A stretch of DNA of 35,552 nucleotides from Planctomycetaceae bacterium (GCA_021732415.1 JAKFVC010000272.1:1-35552); one strand, 5' to 3'. Shown: positions 16,224-26,122, numbered from the stretch's first letter. A program made the numbers and translations. Notes: generated by a model from the sequence alone, not told the origin.

Positions 16224-17978
16224 CTACTGGTTTGCGGCGCGTGGCGATTCCTCAATTAGCAGCGTTTCGGTTATCCGAACATGCTCGTGCCGCGTATGAC
16301 TGCCCCCCGGCCAGCGGACGTCGACTGAGTCCACCGCAGACGACTGGCCTAACCCAAACCACAGGGTACGATCGCTCGTTGAAAGATAGCTGCCACCGCC
16401 CTTCACCGCCTGGACTTGCTGGCGTGTGCCATTACGCACGGTCACCTGTGCACCGACTGCGTCGCGACAACTGTCCCGACCTGTCAGACGTACCGCCAGC
16501 CAGTTCTGGATCGGGGTGTCATTTCGTAAGACTGCTGTCCGGCCGTTCGTATGGGTGATGACCAGATCGAGGCTGCCGTTGCCGTCCAGATCTCCGCACG
16601 CGACGCCACGACCCAGGTGAGTCTCCCCCAAATAGCCCCCCACCTCCGCAGCCACGTTCCGAAAGCGTTTGCCGTCCGAGTTCACGAAGAGAAACGGCGA
16701 CTGCGCGAGTTGATCCCTCGGCCGTTCAATTTGGACGTGACCGTTCGCACAAAATATATCTGGCCAGCTGTCGCCGTCGGCGTCGAAAATCACCGTACCG
16801 AACCCCACTGCCAGACGGCCGACCGCGGCAATCCCCATGGCTCGGCTGACGTGGAGAAACTGGTTTTGGCCCAGATTCCGGTACATGGCGAAGCTTTGGT
16901 CCTCGAAGTTTGCGACCCACAAATCCAGGCGGCCGTCTCCATCCAAATCGCCCACGTCGACCCCCATGCTCCCGTCCGATTCCCCCGTTTCACCGAGTGC
17001 CACCCCGCTGACCAGAGCGATGTCGCGATAGACGCCGTCGGCCTGCCGCTGGAACATCTGATTCGGCACCGCGTCATTGGCGACATAGATTTCGGGGAGG
17101 CGATCATCATTGAAATCGGCCAGCACGACGCCGAGAGTCTTGCCTTCCAGATCGAGTCCCAGTTCGGCGCTGGCATCGCGAAAGGACCCGTCTGCCTGAC
17201 TGAGAAACGCACGGCTGGGCAGCCCCTGAAAGTCAGTCGGGCCGCAGACTCGCCGGCTGGAGTTCACGACCGATTTGCACTGCGGATTGTTGGCGAACGA
17301 CCAGTCGACGTAATGGCCAACGAAGAGATCCAGCATGCCATCCGCGTTCAAATCGCCCCACGCCGCCGCCGTGCTCCACAGGTGGTCGCTCTCCAGTCCA
17401 CAGGTCGCAGTCACGTCGGCAAACGTGCCGTCGCCCAGATTGCGAAAGAGTTGCATCCCACCGTACCCCGTGACCAGCAGATCTGGAAAGCCGTCATTGT
17501 CATAGTCGGCAGTCAGGGCACCATGGTTGTAGTGTCTGGCCGCCGCCATTCCAGCCGGCTGCTGGACGGCCGTAAATTTCCAGGGGGCCAGCTGACGGTA
17601 GAGTGCGAGAGGAAGCGGTGTCGCTGCCGGCGTGGCATCGTATTGGCCGCCCCCGAGAAGGCAGAGATCGAGCCGTCCATCCTGGTCATAATCGAAGATC
17701 GCACAGCCGGCACCCAGCGTCTCCAGAATCGCCAGGTGGCCCGCTTCCTGCCCATTGCGGACTGTCCAATCGATGCCCGTCTCGGTGGTGACATCCGTAA
17801 AACGGATCGTGGTGGAGATCTTTTCGGGGGTCACTGGTGACACGCTGGGGCGAGTCGCAGGCGGTGCCGGTGGTTGCTCGCAACTGGTGAGAATCGCCAG
17901 CCCAAGGGCAGCGGCGAACCAAACCTGGCGGCAGAGTTGCCGGGTTCGGTGTCTTGGGGACTCGGAATGCTGTCGCAT
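16224..17978 (-). CDS. CRTAC1-type FG-GAP lipoprotein with C-terminal ASPIC/UnbV domain
   Basis: This 584-residue protein has a lipoprotein signal with lipobox LTSC (Cys33), then FG-GAP/VCBS repeats with calcium-binding D-x-D-x-D-G loops: DYDQDGRLDL, DYDNDGFPDL, DLNADGMLDL, DFNDDRLPEI, DLDGDGRLDL, DADGDSWPDI and DLDGNGSLDL. Together these make a seven-bladed propeller. Residues of about 490-575 are an ASPIC/UnbV domain (NWLAVRLTGRDS...GAQVTV, SVDVRWPGGS). Such proteins are extracellular; their ligand or partner is unknown. The gene diverges from a membrane TPR gene 189 bases away; in related bacteria these two families are often neighbours or fused. Confidence 0.92.
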   Translation of the reverse strand: MRQHSESPRHRTRQLCRQVWFAAALGLAILTSCEQPPAPPATRPSVSPVTPEKISTTIRFTDVTTETGIDWTVRNGQEAGHLAILETLGAGCAIFDYDQDGRLDLCLLGGGQYDATPAATPLPLALYRQLAPWKFTAVQQPAGMAAARHYNHGALTADYDNDGFPDLLVTGYGGMQLFRNLGDGTFADVTATCGLESDHLWSTAAAWGDLNADGMLDLFVGHYVDWSFANNPQCKSVVNSSRRVCGPTDFQGLPSRAFLSQADGSFRDASAELGLDLEGKTLGVVLADFNDDRLPEIYVANDAVPNQMFQRQADGVYRDIALVSGVALGETGESDGSMGVDVGDLDGDGRLDLWVANFEDQSFAMYRNLGQNQFLHVSRAMGIAAVGRLAVGFGTVIFDADGDSWPDIFCANGHVQIERPRDQLAQSPFLFVNSDGKRFRNVAAEVGGYLGETHLGRGVACGDLDGNGSLDLVITHTNGRTAVLRNDTPIQNWLAVRLTGRDSCRDAVGAQVTVRNGTRQQVQAVKGGGSYLSTSDRTLWFGLGQSSAVDSVDVRWPGGSHTRHEHVRITETLLIEESPRAANQ

Positions 17979-18167
17979 GACGGCGCGCGATCTCAGTGAT
18001 ATGATGCAGTGACACGACTCGATCGCGGGCGTGCGGCCGTCGCAGCATTAAGAATCTGGGGCGAACGTCAAAGATCATAGTCCGCAGCCACTGCGGCGGC
18101 AATTATTCTCGCCACATCCGACAATGAGATTTCCTCAAGAATACGACCGCAATCAGTCGTCACAACT

Positions 18168-19481
18168 ATGACCGCGCAAGGCATTAAGTCTGGGGAGCGG
18201 GGCCTATTTCTTTCGGTTTGCCGCTGGATCCTGGTGCCACGGCGACGCAGGACTTTCATTGTGGTGGCAGTCGTCCTGCTGGGCGGCACGGCGTGGCTGG
18301 GTGGGCGTGATTTCTGTCTGTGGCGAGCCAGCGCCTGTGTGGCGCTGCGGCAAGATCCGGCGGCGGAAGCCTGGCTGCGACGTGCTCGCTGGTTCGGTTT
18401 ACCCACCGCGCGGCGGTATCTGCTGCGCAGCAAGTTGGCGCGACGCAGCGGTCGCTTTGCGGAGGTGGCCCCACACTTGGAGTCTGCTCGCCGACTGGGA
18501 GCGAGTGTCGAGGAGCTCGAACGTGAGAACTTGTTGGCGTTGATTCAAACCCAGCAGTTCGAATCCGTCAGCGCGGCCAACTGGAAGACGTTGATTTCCG
18601 ATCCGCGTGATGATGAACCCGAGATCGGCAAGGGTTATGTCATCTGGGCGAATTCCCGTTTTCAATTTGACGATGCCGCGCGCATGTTAAGGGTCTGGGA
18701 ACAAGACTTCCCGCTGGATCCCGACCCGCATCAGTTGCGCGGCCAGTTGTTTGTGGGCATGTCCAATTGGGAGGCAGCAGAGGCGAGTTACCGACAAGCG
18801 TTGAAGCTGGGGCCGGGCCGGCCGGACATCCTCATGGGGCTGGCAGACTCGCTGAAGCACCAGTTTAAACTCGACGAGGCCATCCCGACCTATCGAGCGG
18901 TGTTGCAGAACGAGCCGGATAATCAGGCGTGCCTGGTCGGATTGTCGCAGTCGCTGGTGACCCACGGCGATGTGCCCGAGGCCAGGCAGTTGTTGGAGGA
19001 ATCAGTCCGGCGACACCCCGAGAATGTTGATCTGCAACAGGCCCTGGGAGAGGTGTTGTTAGCCGGTGGCGATGCGGCCGCGGTGGGACCTTTGCAGAAG
19101 GTGCATGCGGCCCGTCCGGAAAACGCCGACTTGGCCTATTCGCTGGCTCGTGCCTACCAGGCATCGGGTCAAGCCGAGCCGGCAAAGCCGCTCTTTGCGT
19201 TCGTCGAAGAATCCCGCGGCCCGCTGGCCAGCCTGAAGAAGCTGGTCGACCACATGGTCCAACATCCCAACGACGTCGAAACTCGCTATCAGATTGCTGC
19301 GATCACAGCGAAATACAAATCGCGAGCCGAGGCCATTCGCTGGTACTTGAACCTGTTGATCATTGATCCGCAGCACATTCCAACCCACCGCGCTCTAGCC
19401 GATCTTTATCGACTCGCCGGAAATCAGCCGCGTGCCGAATACCACGAACAACTGGTCAATGGCACGGCGGCTGGCAACTGA
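18168..19481 (+). CDS. membrane-anchored tetratricopeptide repeat protein
   Basis: This 437-residue protein has a basic N-terminus (RWILVPRRRR) and one membrane segment at about 29-45 (TFIVVAVVLLGGTAWLGG), then TPR units over most of the rest. Examples are WEAAEASYRQALKLGPGRPD, KLDEAIPTYRAVLQNEPDNQ, DVPEARQLLEESVRRHPENV and AEAIRWYLNLLIIDPQHIPT. TPRs mediate protein-protein contacts; here they would face the periplasm. Divergent pairing with the CRTAC1-type lipoprotein suggests the two work together. No strong ribosome binding site precedes ATG 18168. Confidence 0.88.
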   Translation: MTAQGIKSGERGLFLSVCRWILVPRRRRTFIVVAVVLLGGTAWLGGRDFCLWRASACVALRQDPAAEAWLRRARWFGLPTARRYLLRSKLARRSGRFAEVAPHLESARRLGASVEELERENLLALIQTQQFESVSAANWKTLISDPRDDEPEIGKGYVIWANSRFQFDDAARMLRVWEQDFPLDPDPHQLRGQLFVGMSNWEAAEASYRQALKLGPGRPDILMGLADSLKHQFKLDEAIPTYRAVLQNEPDNQACLVGLSQSLVTHGDVPEARQLLEESVRRHPENVDLQQALGEVLLAGGDAAAVGPLQKVHAARPENADLAYSLARAYQASGQAEPAKPLFAFVEESRGPLASLKKLVDHMVQHPNDVETRYQIAAITAKYKSRAEAIRWYLNLLIIDPQHIPTHRALADLYRLAGNQPRAEYHEQLVNGTAAGN

Positions 19482-19587
19482 ATTTCGAAATCTTCGGTGA
19501 GCATCGTCACTTCGAACGATCACAGCCAGACGAAGTCGGGGATTCAGGTAGCCATCGCGCGCAGTGTGAAGGCTACTAGCTTGAGAT

Positions 19588-22500
19588 TCACGGTGAGCCG
19601 ACTGCTTCCACAGCTCGCTTCATCCCAAAACTCAACTCCTCATCGGCGGGCTTCTGAGCCTGTTGCCAGGCTTTCGCCGCGGCCAATGACTTCTTGGCCA
19701 GCTCGGGCTGATTGAGCTTCGACTCGGCAATCGCTTTCAGGCAGAGGGTCAGGCCCTCGTCCTGGCCGCGGAGTTTTAGTGATGTTTCCAAGGCTGTCAC
19801 CGCAGCCGCGTGTTCGCCTTGTAAGAGATGGGCGGCTCCCTGGGTTAGCCAGTGTTGGGGGCTGTCGGGGATAGCGGTGCTGGTGCGAGTTGTGAGTTCG
19901 AGGGCTCGCTTGCCGTCGCGCAGTTCTTCGACCGGGCAGGTCGCGAGCAACCAGGCGAGCGAATCCTGGTACGGTGTTGATTTCTTGAAGTTGATCACTA
20001 ATGTCTGACGGACAGTCAGTGCGGCTTTAAATGCGTCGCGGGCGGGCTGGGTTTGGCCTGCGGCAAATTGGACGTGTCCGAAGTGGGTCCAGGCCCAGGC
20101 CAGTTGGTCGTTGAAGCGGCCTGTTTGCTGTTCCTTGTCGGCGGCTGTCTTCAACGAGGCAATCGCGGTTTCGAACGCCTGCACGCCGCCGGGCAAATCG
20201 CCTCGGCGGACCAGGATTCGGCCGCGGTTACTGTGTGCGATGCCCAGGCCTTCCTGATACAGGGACGAGTCAGGTTGCAGGTCGAGTAACTCGCGATAGT
20301 CATCGATCGCCGTATTGACCAGGACCAACGCCTCGTCTTGCTGCCCGAGTTCGCTCAGGACCTGCGCCAGACTGGTTCGGGTGTTGCCGATCCCCTCAAC
20401 ATAGCGCGGTAAGGGGTAGCTGGCTGACAGTTCGTCGAAGTTCGCCAGGGCCTTTTCGAGTACCGGGATGGACTCGGTATTGCTGCCCAACTTTCTGAGC
20501 GACTGCCCCAGGTTCGTTCGCGCGATGGCGAGATTCTCACGGTAGAGCGGTACGTCCGGTCGGGCCCGGACAACCTGCTGCAGGTCGTCGACACAGGACT
20601 GGTAATTGAGAACGACAACCTTCCAGCGTCCCAGTCCACGTAGAGCCTCGGCCAGATTGATGCGCGCTGCCGCGCGCTGGGCGAAGTATTCCGGTTCGGC
20701 AGGGAATTCATCGACCAGGACATCGTGCGCCTGGATTGCTTGATCGAAGATTTCGGCAGCCTCTGCGGCACGTCCCGTGTCGAGCAGAAAACGAGCAAAC
20801 GCCGTCTCGGACGCCGCGGCAGCCACCAGCACGCGCACGTTTTCAGGATGCGCGGTGCGCAAGGTTTGAAACAGAGTCAGAGATTGCTGGAAGTGTTTCG
20901 CGGCGCTTGGGCCCTTGCCCGCTTTCTGTTCCAATTGACCGAGTCCAATCAACGCCGTGCCCAGAGCGTCCTGGCTGTCGACCCGCTGTGGATCATTCTT
21001 GACGAGTTCTTCCAGGGCGGTGATCGCCGTCTGGAAGAAGACCATCGCCAGAGTCGATTTTTCGGCTGCGGCTTCCAGGATGCCCCGCCTGGTATGGGTG
21101 ATCGCCAATTCTAGACGGAATTCTGCGTTATTTGGGGTTTGCTTCAATTGCTGTTGAAAGATCTCGTCGGCTTGTACTAGTGCGGTACGGGCCTTCTCGA
21201 TGGCATTCAATTTGGAATGGACATCGGCCAATCGCACCATACTGCGAGCCGCTTCGGCCTGCAGTTCCGGGTCTGTACTATTCTCTTTCGCCAGCCGGGC
21301 ATAGTCCTGTGCGGCACGTTCCAGCAAGCGTTGCCGGGCATCGTGGAGTCCGGGAAAAGTATCCAGCGCGTCGCTGATGCCATTCAGCATGAGATCGATC
21401 GCTTCACGGGTCTGCTTCGAACGCCGCAACGCTTCCTGTTTAGCGAGGGTTTCTTTCTTGCGAGCGGCGATTTCCAGGTTGTTGGCCGTTTCCAGTCTCG
21501 ACAAAGCGAGAGCTTCGGCTCGGCGGCTTTGATCGATCAGAATGGCCGAGATGACTGAGACGACGGCAATCACGATCACCGCGACGACGGCTGCCTGGGC
21601 GCGTGCCTGATTCCTGCGGACCCAGCGGCTGAGACGTTCCCACTGATTTTCGGGATAAGCGATCACCGGTTCGTCGGCCAGCCAGCTTTCGATGTCGCCC
21701 GCGAGATCCTTGGCCGATGCATAGCGCAGGGCGGGAGTGCGGTCCATCGCCTTCAGGCAGATGGCGTTGAGTGCCTTCGGCAGACCGGGATTGGCTTCGA
21801 TCGGCGGTGGGAAGGTACCGCTCTTCACCTGTTGCATAATTTCCAGCAGCTTGCGCGACGTGAAGGCCGGAATGCCCGTCAACAGGCAATACAGCGTGGC
21901 GCCCAGGCTGTAGATGTCGCTGGCGGGGCCGAGTTCGTTGAGCTTCCCTTCGGCTTGCTCGGGGCTCATGAATTGCGGGGTGCCAATGGCGACCCCCATC
22001 ATCGTTTGCGAGCCTTCCGCCATCGTCAATTGTGGCAGTTTTTCCAGGGCATTCCGAAAGAGAGACCCGCGTGCCTTGATCGATTTTGCGATGCCCCAGT
22101 CGACGACCAGCGTCTCGCCGTAGTCGCCGAGCATCACGTTGCCCGGCTTGAGGTCGCGATGGATGATGCCGCGGCTGTGGGCATAGTCCATCGCGTTGCA
22201 GACATCGATAAATCGCCGCAGCAGTTTCCGGAATTCGATCTGTTTCGTGCTCGGGTCGAGCATCCCTGCTTCGGCGTCAAAGAAGGCATCGATCGCCTGC
22301 TGCAGACTGTTGCCGCGAATGAATCTCATGGCATAGTACGGCCGGCCGTCGGGGTGCGTTCCCAGGCCGTAGACCGGTACGATGCCGGGATGTTCCAGGC
22401 TGCCGGTAATCTCGGCTTCGAGGAGAAAGCGTGACCGGGCTTCAATGTCGTCGGCAAACCGCTGCTGGATTTCCTTGAAGGCGACCTCACGGCGCAGTTC

Positions 22501-23412
22501 CAGATCCTCGGCGACGGAAACCTTGCCCAGGCCACCTTTGGCGTGTTCACGCAGGACGCGGAATCTCAACAGCGAGGGAAAGCGGCTGACGGACGGGTCG
22601 AGAGTTTCTGAATCGGGCAAAGTGGGCCCGGTTCCCGCGAGATCGGAGCGCAGGGTCGAATAGTCCGGGTCGGGAATCAACGTCGGTTGTTCGCCGGTTG
22701 AGAGGGGCACCTGGCTGGGAACAAAAGTATGTACCTCGGCAGCTTCCGTGCCCGGCTGGGAAGGGGGCAACGAACCCGATGGGACGGACTGCGGGTCGGT
22801 GGATGTCGCCGCATTGCTGGTTACCCCGACCGATTCCGACTGCGGACCGCTCCCCATTGAATCCACCGCGACCCGCGCGGGAGCAGGCAACGAGTCCGAT
22901 TCCACATAGGCCGAGGGCCATTTCGCCGAGTCGACGACCGGGCCGGAATTGGAATCAGAAAAAGTTCCGGTGGAATAAGGATCAGCGAGCTCCGGGCTCG
23001 GGGGAGTCTCCACGCTGCGTGAGACAATCGTTCCATAGTGATCGTCATTAAGCGTATCGGTTCCGAGCGACGGCGTGGAGTCTTCAGGGTTCAAGAGCTC
23101 CAGCAGCGCGTCGATCTCGGGATGCTTCAATTGGGTCAGGCTGAAGCGCAATTCCGTGGAGATCACACACGATTGGAGATAGGCCGAAACGTCTCCCGCA
23201 TGCAGCTCGATCTGTTCGTCGAGTTGCTGTTGCAGCGCCTGGATGTCGGCCGGTGTGAGAATCCGCCGCTCGACGACAAGTTCGGTCCAGTTACCCAAAG
23301 GAGCGGAAAGTGTCTGCGCGAAGGTCGCGACGAAACGCTCATCCGTGATCAACTCCCGCTGGACGGCGAGGAATCCCAGCAACAACTGACGGTCCATTTG
23401 TTGCGGTGCCAT
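19588..23412 (-). CDS. large Hanks-type Ser/Thr protein kinase with TM and TPR half
   Basis: ATG 23412 (MAPQQMDRQLLLGF) is chosen over an upstream start because GGAAAG precedes it; 1274 residues. An N-terminal helical region (1-110) is followed by a Ser/Pro-rich linker and a kinase domain at about 283-580. Landmarks are AKGGLGKV (glycine loop, first Gly replaced by Ala), FKEI with Lys313, HRDLKPGN with Asp420, DWG instead of DFG with Asp438, and MSPEQ. One membrane segment follows (about 606-626, AVVAVIVIAVVSVISAILI), then about 600 residues of TPR-like helices that would lie outside the cytoplasm. This is the common planctomycete sensor-kinase layout; substrates are unknown. It diverges from a STAS-domain gene. 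Confidence 0.93.
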   Translation of the reverse strand: MAPQQMDRQLLLGFLAVQRELITDERFVATFAQTLSAPLGNWTELVVERRILTPADIQALQQQLDEQIELHAGDVSAYLQSCVISTELRFSLTQLKHPEIDALLELLNPEDSTPSLGTDTLNDDHYGTIVSRSVETPPSPELADPYSTGTFSDSNSGPVVDSAKWPSAYVESDSLPAPARVAVDSMGSGPQSESVGVTSNAATSTDPQSVPSGSLPPSQPGTEAAEVHTFVPSQVPLSTGEQPTLIPDPDYSTLRSDLAGTGPTLPDSETLDPSVSRFPSLLRFRVLREHAKGGLGKVSVAEDLELRREVAFKEIQQRFADDIEARSRFLLEAEITGSLEHPGIVPVYGLGTHPDGRPYYAMRFIRGNSLQQAIDAFFDAEAGMLDPSTKQIEFRKLLRRFIDVCNAMDYAHSRGIIHRDLKPGNVMLGDYGETLVVDWGIAKSIKARGSLFRNALEKLPQLTMAEGSQTMMGVAIGTPQFMSPEQAEGKLNELGPASDIYSLGATLYCLLTGIPAFTSRKLLEIMQQVKSGTFPPPIEANPGLPKALNAICLKAMDRTPALRYASAKDLAGDIESWLADEPVIAYPENQWERLSRWVRRNQARAQAAVVAVIVIAVVSVISAILIDQSRRAEALALSRLETANNLEIAARKKETLAKQEALRRSKQTREAIDLMLNGISDALDTFPGLHDARQRLLERAAQDYARLAKENSTDPELQAEAARSMVRLADVHSKLNAIEKARTALVQADEIFQQQLKQTPNNAEFRLELAITHTRRGILEAAAEKSTLAMVFFQTAITALEELVKNDPQRVDSQDALGTALIGLGQLEQKAGKGPSAAKHFQQSLTLFQTLRTAHPENVRVLVAAAASETAFARFLLDTGRAAEAAEIFDQAIQAHDVLVDEFPAEPEYFAQRAAARINLAEALRGLGRWKVVVLNYQSCVDDLQQVVRARPDVPLYRENLAIARTNLGQSLRKLGSNTESIPVLEKALANFDELSASYPLPRYVEGIGNTRTSLAQVLSELGQQDEALVLVNTAIDDYRELLDLQPDSSLYQEGLGIAHSNRGRILVRRGDLPGGVQAFETAIASLKTAADKEQQTGRFNDQLAWAWTHFGHVQFAAGQTQPARDAFKAALTVRQTLVINFKKSTPYQDSLAWLLATCPVEELRDGKRALELTTRTSTAIPDSPQHWLTQGAAHLLQGEHAAAVTALETSLKLRGQDEGLTLCLKAIAESKLNQPELAKKSLAAAKAWQQAQKPADEELSFGMKRAVEAVGSP

Positions 23413-23739
23413 GGGGGACGACTTTCCGTTCCGCGGTGTCAGAAATGGAGAGGATTGCGGTCGACAAACAATCTTAGCACGTCGCGGCACTGCGGTCTGC
23501 CATGTCCCGTAGGATAGACTTACTGCCTGTCATTCTGAAAGAACGACTACAAGCCGGTGTAGATTCTCTATCTCACCCGAAATGACACCTCACGGGAATC
23601 GGCGTAATTGTGAGCAATTTCCCGCACCGAGTGAAAAACCGCAACGATCTCTGGACGTGAAACGTGAGGGAAGCCACACTGAGGATCTCTGGTACTCCTG
23701 TTTGGGCTAAGGTGTCTACCACCACTGGGATCTAAGTCG

Positions 23740-24108
23740 ATGGCAGAATTGCAGAACAGTTTTCAGTTGAAATGGCGTGGCGACACCTTGATTGTTTCGC
23801 CGACGGGTCATGTCGAAGAGCTCAGTTGGGATTTGATTGAGCAAGCGGCCACAGTCGTGATGCAGCCCATCAAGACGGTCAAACTGCCCAATGTGCTGTT
23901 CGATCTCTCCAAGTTGAAGTTCGTCGGCTCGGTGTTTTTGTCACTGATGCTGCGCTGCTACAAGCTGGTCAAAAGCCGCGGGGGGGAATTCGTCCTGTGC
24001 GGAGCCAACGACATGGCCCGCGAATTATTGCGGGTGACATCGCTAGATACTTTGTGGCCGATTTACGACTCGCGCGAAGAAGCGCTGATGAGCCTGGAAG
24101 GCGACTGA
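23740..24108 (+). CDS. STAS-domain protein, anti-sigma antagonist-like
   Basis: This 122-residue single STAS domain shows [40 protein letters not shown] (about 51-70), [15 protein letters not shown] and a final helix. In SpoIIAA-type antagonists the conserved DSSG carries the phosphorylated serine; here the corresponding stretch is GSV, with Ser64 kept but Val65 at the site of the phosphorylated residue. It may therefore not be switched in the usual way. It lies divergently from the large kinase, 327 bases apart, with no anti-sigma kinase next to it. Predicted to be cytoplasmic. Confidence 0.88.
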   Translation: MAELQNSFQLKWRGDTLIVSPTGHVEELSWDLIEQAATVVMQPIKTVKLPNVLFDLSKLKFVGSVFLSLMLRCYKLVKSRGGEFVLCGANDMARELLRVTSLDTLWPIYDSREEALMSLEGD

Positions 24109-24120
24109 TAGGCGTAAGGT

Positions 24121-24719
24121 GTTCGTAGGACGCGTCTCCCGGCCCGTCCGAGCCAGCCTCAATCAATACGGCCCACTGTTCGATAAAAACCAGGAATTCG
24201 GGTGCCACTGGCTGTGCCAGTGCTTTGCCGGATAGGTCGCCTACCGTCAGGCGGCGGAGTAGAAACCATGGTGATGGCAAAGAAGGGGACACGGCAAATC
24301 AGCGTGGACGGCATACTCTATCGTTGGCGATTGGCGCCGAATGATGGTTACATGCTTTTGGTCGTGGAGACTGCTGATCACTGCCATTCCCAATTGACAG
24401 CATACTTCGTATATCATGACGCTCCCCAATCGGCAGCTGGGGGCGCCAGCAAATTATTTCAGCGTCGAATAGTCAGCCCCGGAGTAGTCCGCCAAGTCAT
24501 TTTGACCGCCCTTGATCGCGGATGGCAACCTTCGTTTTCCGGACTCCCTCCGTTTCATCTTCACGACGCGGAACAGCTTGTTCCAATCGACGAATGTGAC
24601 TGACAAGCGGTTCAACCCGACATTGTGCCGCGGTCGGGCTTGAATATCGCTCGCAAGGCCAGAAGTTTTCGACGTCGATGATTACAGGCTCAGACGGGCC
24701 TGGAGACCCATCCCACGAC
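24121..24719. repeat. inverted repeat arms enclosing a small gene
   Basis: Arms 24121-24154 and 24687-24719 are imperfect inverted copies. The right arm, read inverted, contains CGTGGGATGGGTCTCCAGGC; the left contains GTAGGACGCGTCTCCCGGCC. They match the outer arms of the repeat at 11739-11994. The left arm starts 12 bases after the STAS stop; the right arm ends two bases before the stop of the convergent gene. The 530-base interior holds a small gene and, at 24200-24224, a short palindrome (GCCACTGGC...GCCAGTGC). Confidence 0.8.
24268..24603 (+). CDS. small protein of unknown function inside an inverted repeat
   Basis: ATG 24268 lies behind GGAG (24256-24259) and gives 111 residues: MVMAKKGTRQISVDGILYRW, then LLVVETADHCHSQLTAYFVY, VSPGVVRQVILTALDRGWQP and a closing HLHDAEQLVPIDECD. 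The protein is soluble, mixed alpha/beta, with no membrane segment. I do not recognise a named family; the opening 'basic, then DGxxYRW' pattern looks like a compact conserved protein rather than noise. It is the only gene in the window enclosed by repeat arms, so it may be cargo of a non-autonomous element. Confidence 0.7.
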   Translation: MVMAKKGTRQISVDGILYRWRLAPNDGYMLLVVETADHCHSQLTAYFVYHDAPQSAAGGASKLFQRRIVSPGVVRQVILTALDRGWQPSFSGLPPFHLHDAEQLVPIDECD

Positions 24720-24721
24720 AG

Positions 24722-25867
24722 CTACTTCGCCTGCAGCATCGCGGCGGTAAACGTCAACAGGTCTCCCTTATCCTTCGAGACCTGCGTGAGCAAATCGAAG
24801 CGGCCGGCATCGGCACACAGATCGGCGAAGGAAAAGCCGGTTTGCTCGGACGACTGGCTGAGGTACTTCGCAGCGATCTCCAACGCCTCGTCCATCCGAC
24901 CCAGGCGGGTCAGCAATTCGACCAAGCCGATCGCCGCCAGTTGATTGTCGGGATCATTCACATCGGGCCGCAGCTTTTCGCGGAAGTAGCTCAGCGCCGC
25001 ATCCTGATTGACATTCCCAATCGCTTTCAAGTACTGCGCATGAGCCGGATAGAAGTCCTCAAACGGCGGATCACCGGCATATTGGTATTGTTCGGCCAGG
25101 CGAGAACCGTACTCAGCGAGCTGAATCGCCAACGCCAATTCGGGTGTCTGGGGCGTCAACGACCGAGCAAACCGCACGACCGAATGCAGGTGCGAGACGT
25201 CGATGTGATAGTTGGCATCGGCGAACAGCCAATCCCGGCCGGCGATCAATTCCCGCAGGGTCTGACCGGGTGCCGCCAACCCCTGCTTGCGTTCGACCTC
25301 GTGCTGGATGGTCTGGGCGACATCGTCATAAAGCCGCTTCACGAGCAACGCCGCACATTGCGTCCGCGCAGCCGGTTCAAGTCGCTGAAACTGCTGATCC
25401 AGAGCCGTGATCGAACTGCAGGTCCCGTGGGAATTGAGCATCATTTCGAGCCCCTTCACTGGGGCAATCCCCTGGTAGAGGGCGATATCGATGGCCTCTT
25501 CGCTGTATTCGTTCTTCGAATCGAGTTTTTCGATGGCGGCCTTGATGACCTCGGGTTCGCGGATCGTCCGCATGTACATCCAGGCCTGCCCCAGTTGCTT
25601 GTCGGCGAGCAACAGATTGCCGACCTCACGGGCCGCCGAGACGTACGTGGCTTCGAACTCATCCCGCTTGTCGGCCGGGACATCGTCGAACGACGTGGGC
25701 CGCAACAGAGGCAGCCCCAGCGAGTGCTTTTTCTGCATCAGCATGGCATCGAATAGTTGATGGAACTGAGCGTTTTCACGCAACATCTCGGCCAGCTTCT
25801 GCAGGACAGCGGCGGAGCCTTGTTGAGTCTTCAGTTCTTCCAATTCCGTGTAACTGTCCGTGGCCAT
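24722..25867 (-). CDS. helical protein of unknown function
   Basis: The open frame runs far upstream through an inverted repeat, but ATG 25867 (MATDSYTELEELKTQQGSAA), preceded by AAGG, is the likely start; 381 residues. It is almost entirely helical with TPR-like stretches, for example VGNLLLADKQLGQAWMYMRT, YSEEAIDIALYQGI, and LAAIGLVELLTRLGRMDEAL followed by EIAAKYL. There is no signal peptide. HGTCSS near position 150 and the GRDWLFADANYHIDVSHLHS stretch are conserved-looking but unassigned. The PSP1-like gene lies upstream on the same strand, 270 bases away, separated by a repeat element. Confidence 0.75.
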   Translation of the reverse strand: MATDSYTELEELKTQQGSAAVLQKLAEMLRENAQFHQLFDAMLMQKKHSLGLPLLRPTSFDDVPADKRDEFEATYVSAAREVGNLLLADKQLGQAWMYMRTIREPEVIKAAIEKLDSKNEYSEEAIDIALYQGIAPVKGLEMMLNSHGTCSSITALDQQFQRLEPAARTQCAALLVKRLYDDVAQTIQHEVERKQGLAAPGQTLRELIAGRDWLFADANYHIDVSHLHSVVRFARSLTPQTPELALAIQLAEYGSRLAEQYQYAGDPPFEDFYPAHAQYLKAIGNVNQDAALSYFREKLRPDVNDPDNQLAAIGLVELLTRLGRMDEALEIAAKYLSQSSEQTGFSFADLCADAGRFDLLTQVSKDKGDLLTFTAAMLQAK

Positions 25868-25994
25868 AGTCAGCAACCTTGTCTGCGGGGATTTTTCTAA
25901 GTCGTCTAATTCGGTGGGATTCACTGCCGGTTGGATATTGGGCGAGGTAACGATTTCAAGATTTTTACTAAGCGTGCTTGGAAAACCAGCTTCT

Positions 25995-26122
25995 TGGGAG
26001 GGCGAGGCTCCTGCCGAGCCTAAAACGACCGCAGGTCGGCGACCGCCGGAGGCCCCGTTCGATGCCTCCGGCGGTCGCCGAGCTAAAGCTCGTATTAGGC
26101 TCGGCGGGAGCCTCGCCCTCCC
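25995..26122. repeat. 128-base inverted repeat, second copy of the 10.0-kb element
   Basis: Arms 25995-26022 and 26096-26122 pair (TGGGAGGGCGAGGCTCC... against ...GGAGCCTCGCCCTCCC). An inner pair, GCGACCGCCGGAGGC with GCCTCCGGCGGTCGC, sits at 26040-26078. The interior is the reverse complement of that at 10023-10182 with 38-41 of about 41 positions equal per half. It has inserted between the PSP1-like gene and the helical-protein gene and creates a false N-terminal extension of the latter. Confidence 0.92.

Noticed and set aside
16551-17840. 429-residue open frame antisense to the CRTAC1-type lipoprotein gene
   Set aside because: It mirrors the strongly supported FG-GAP/ASPIC gene on the other strand and shows no domain; GC-rich third positions commonly keep antisense frames open.
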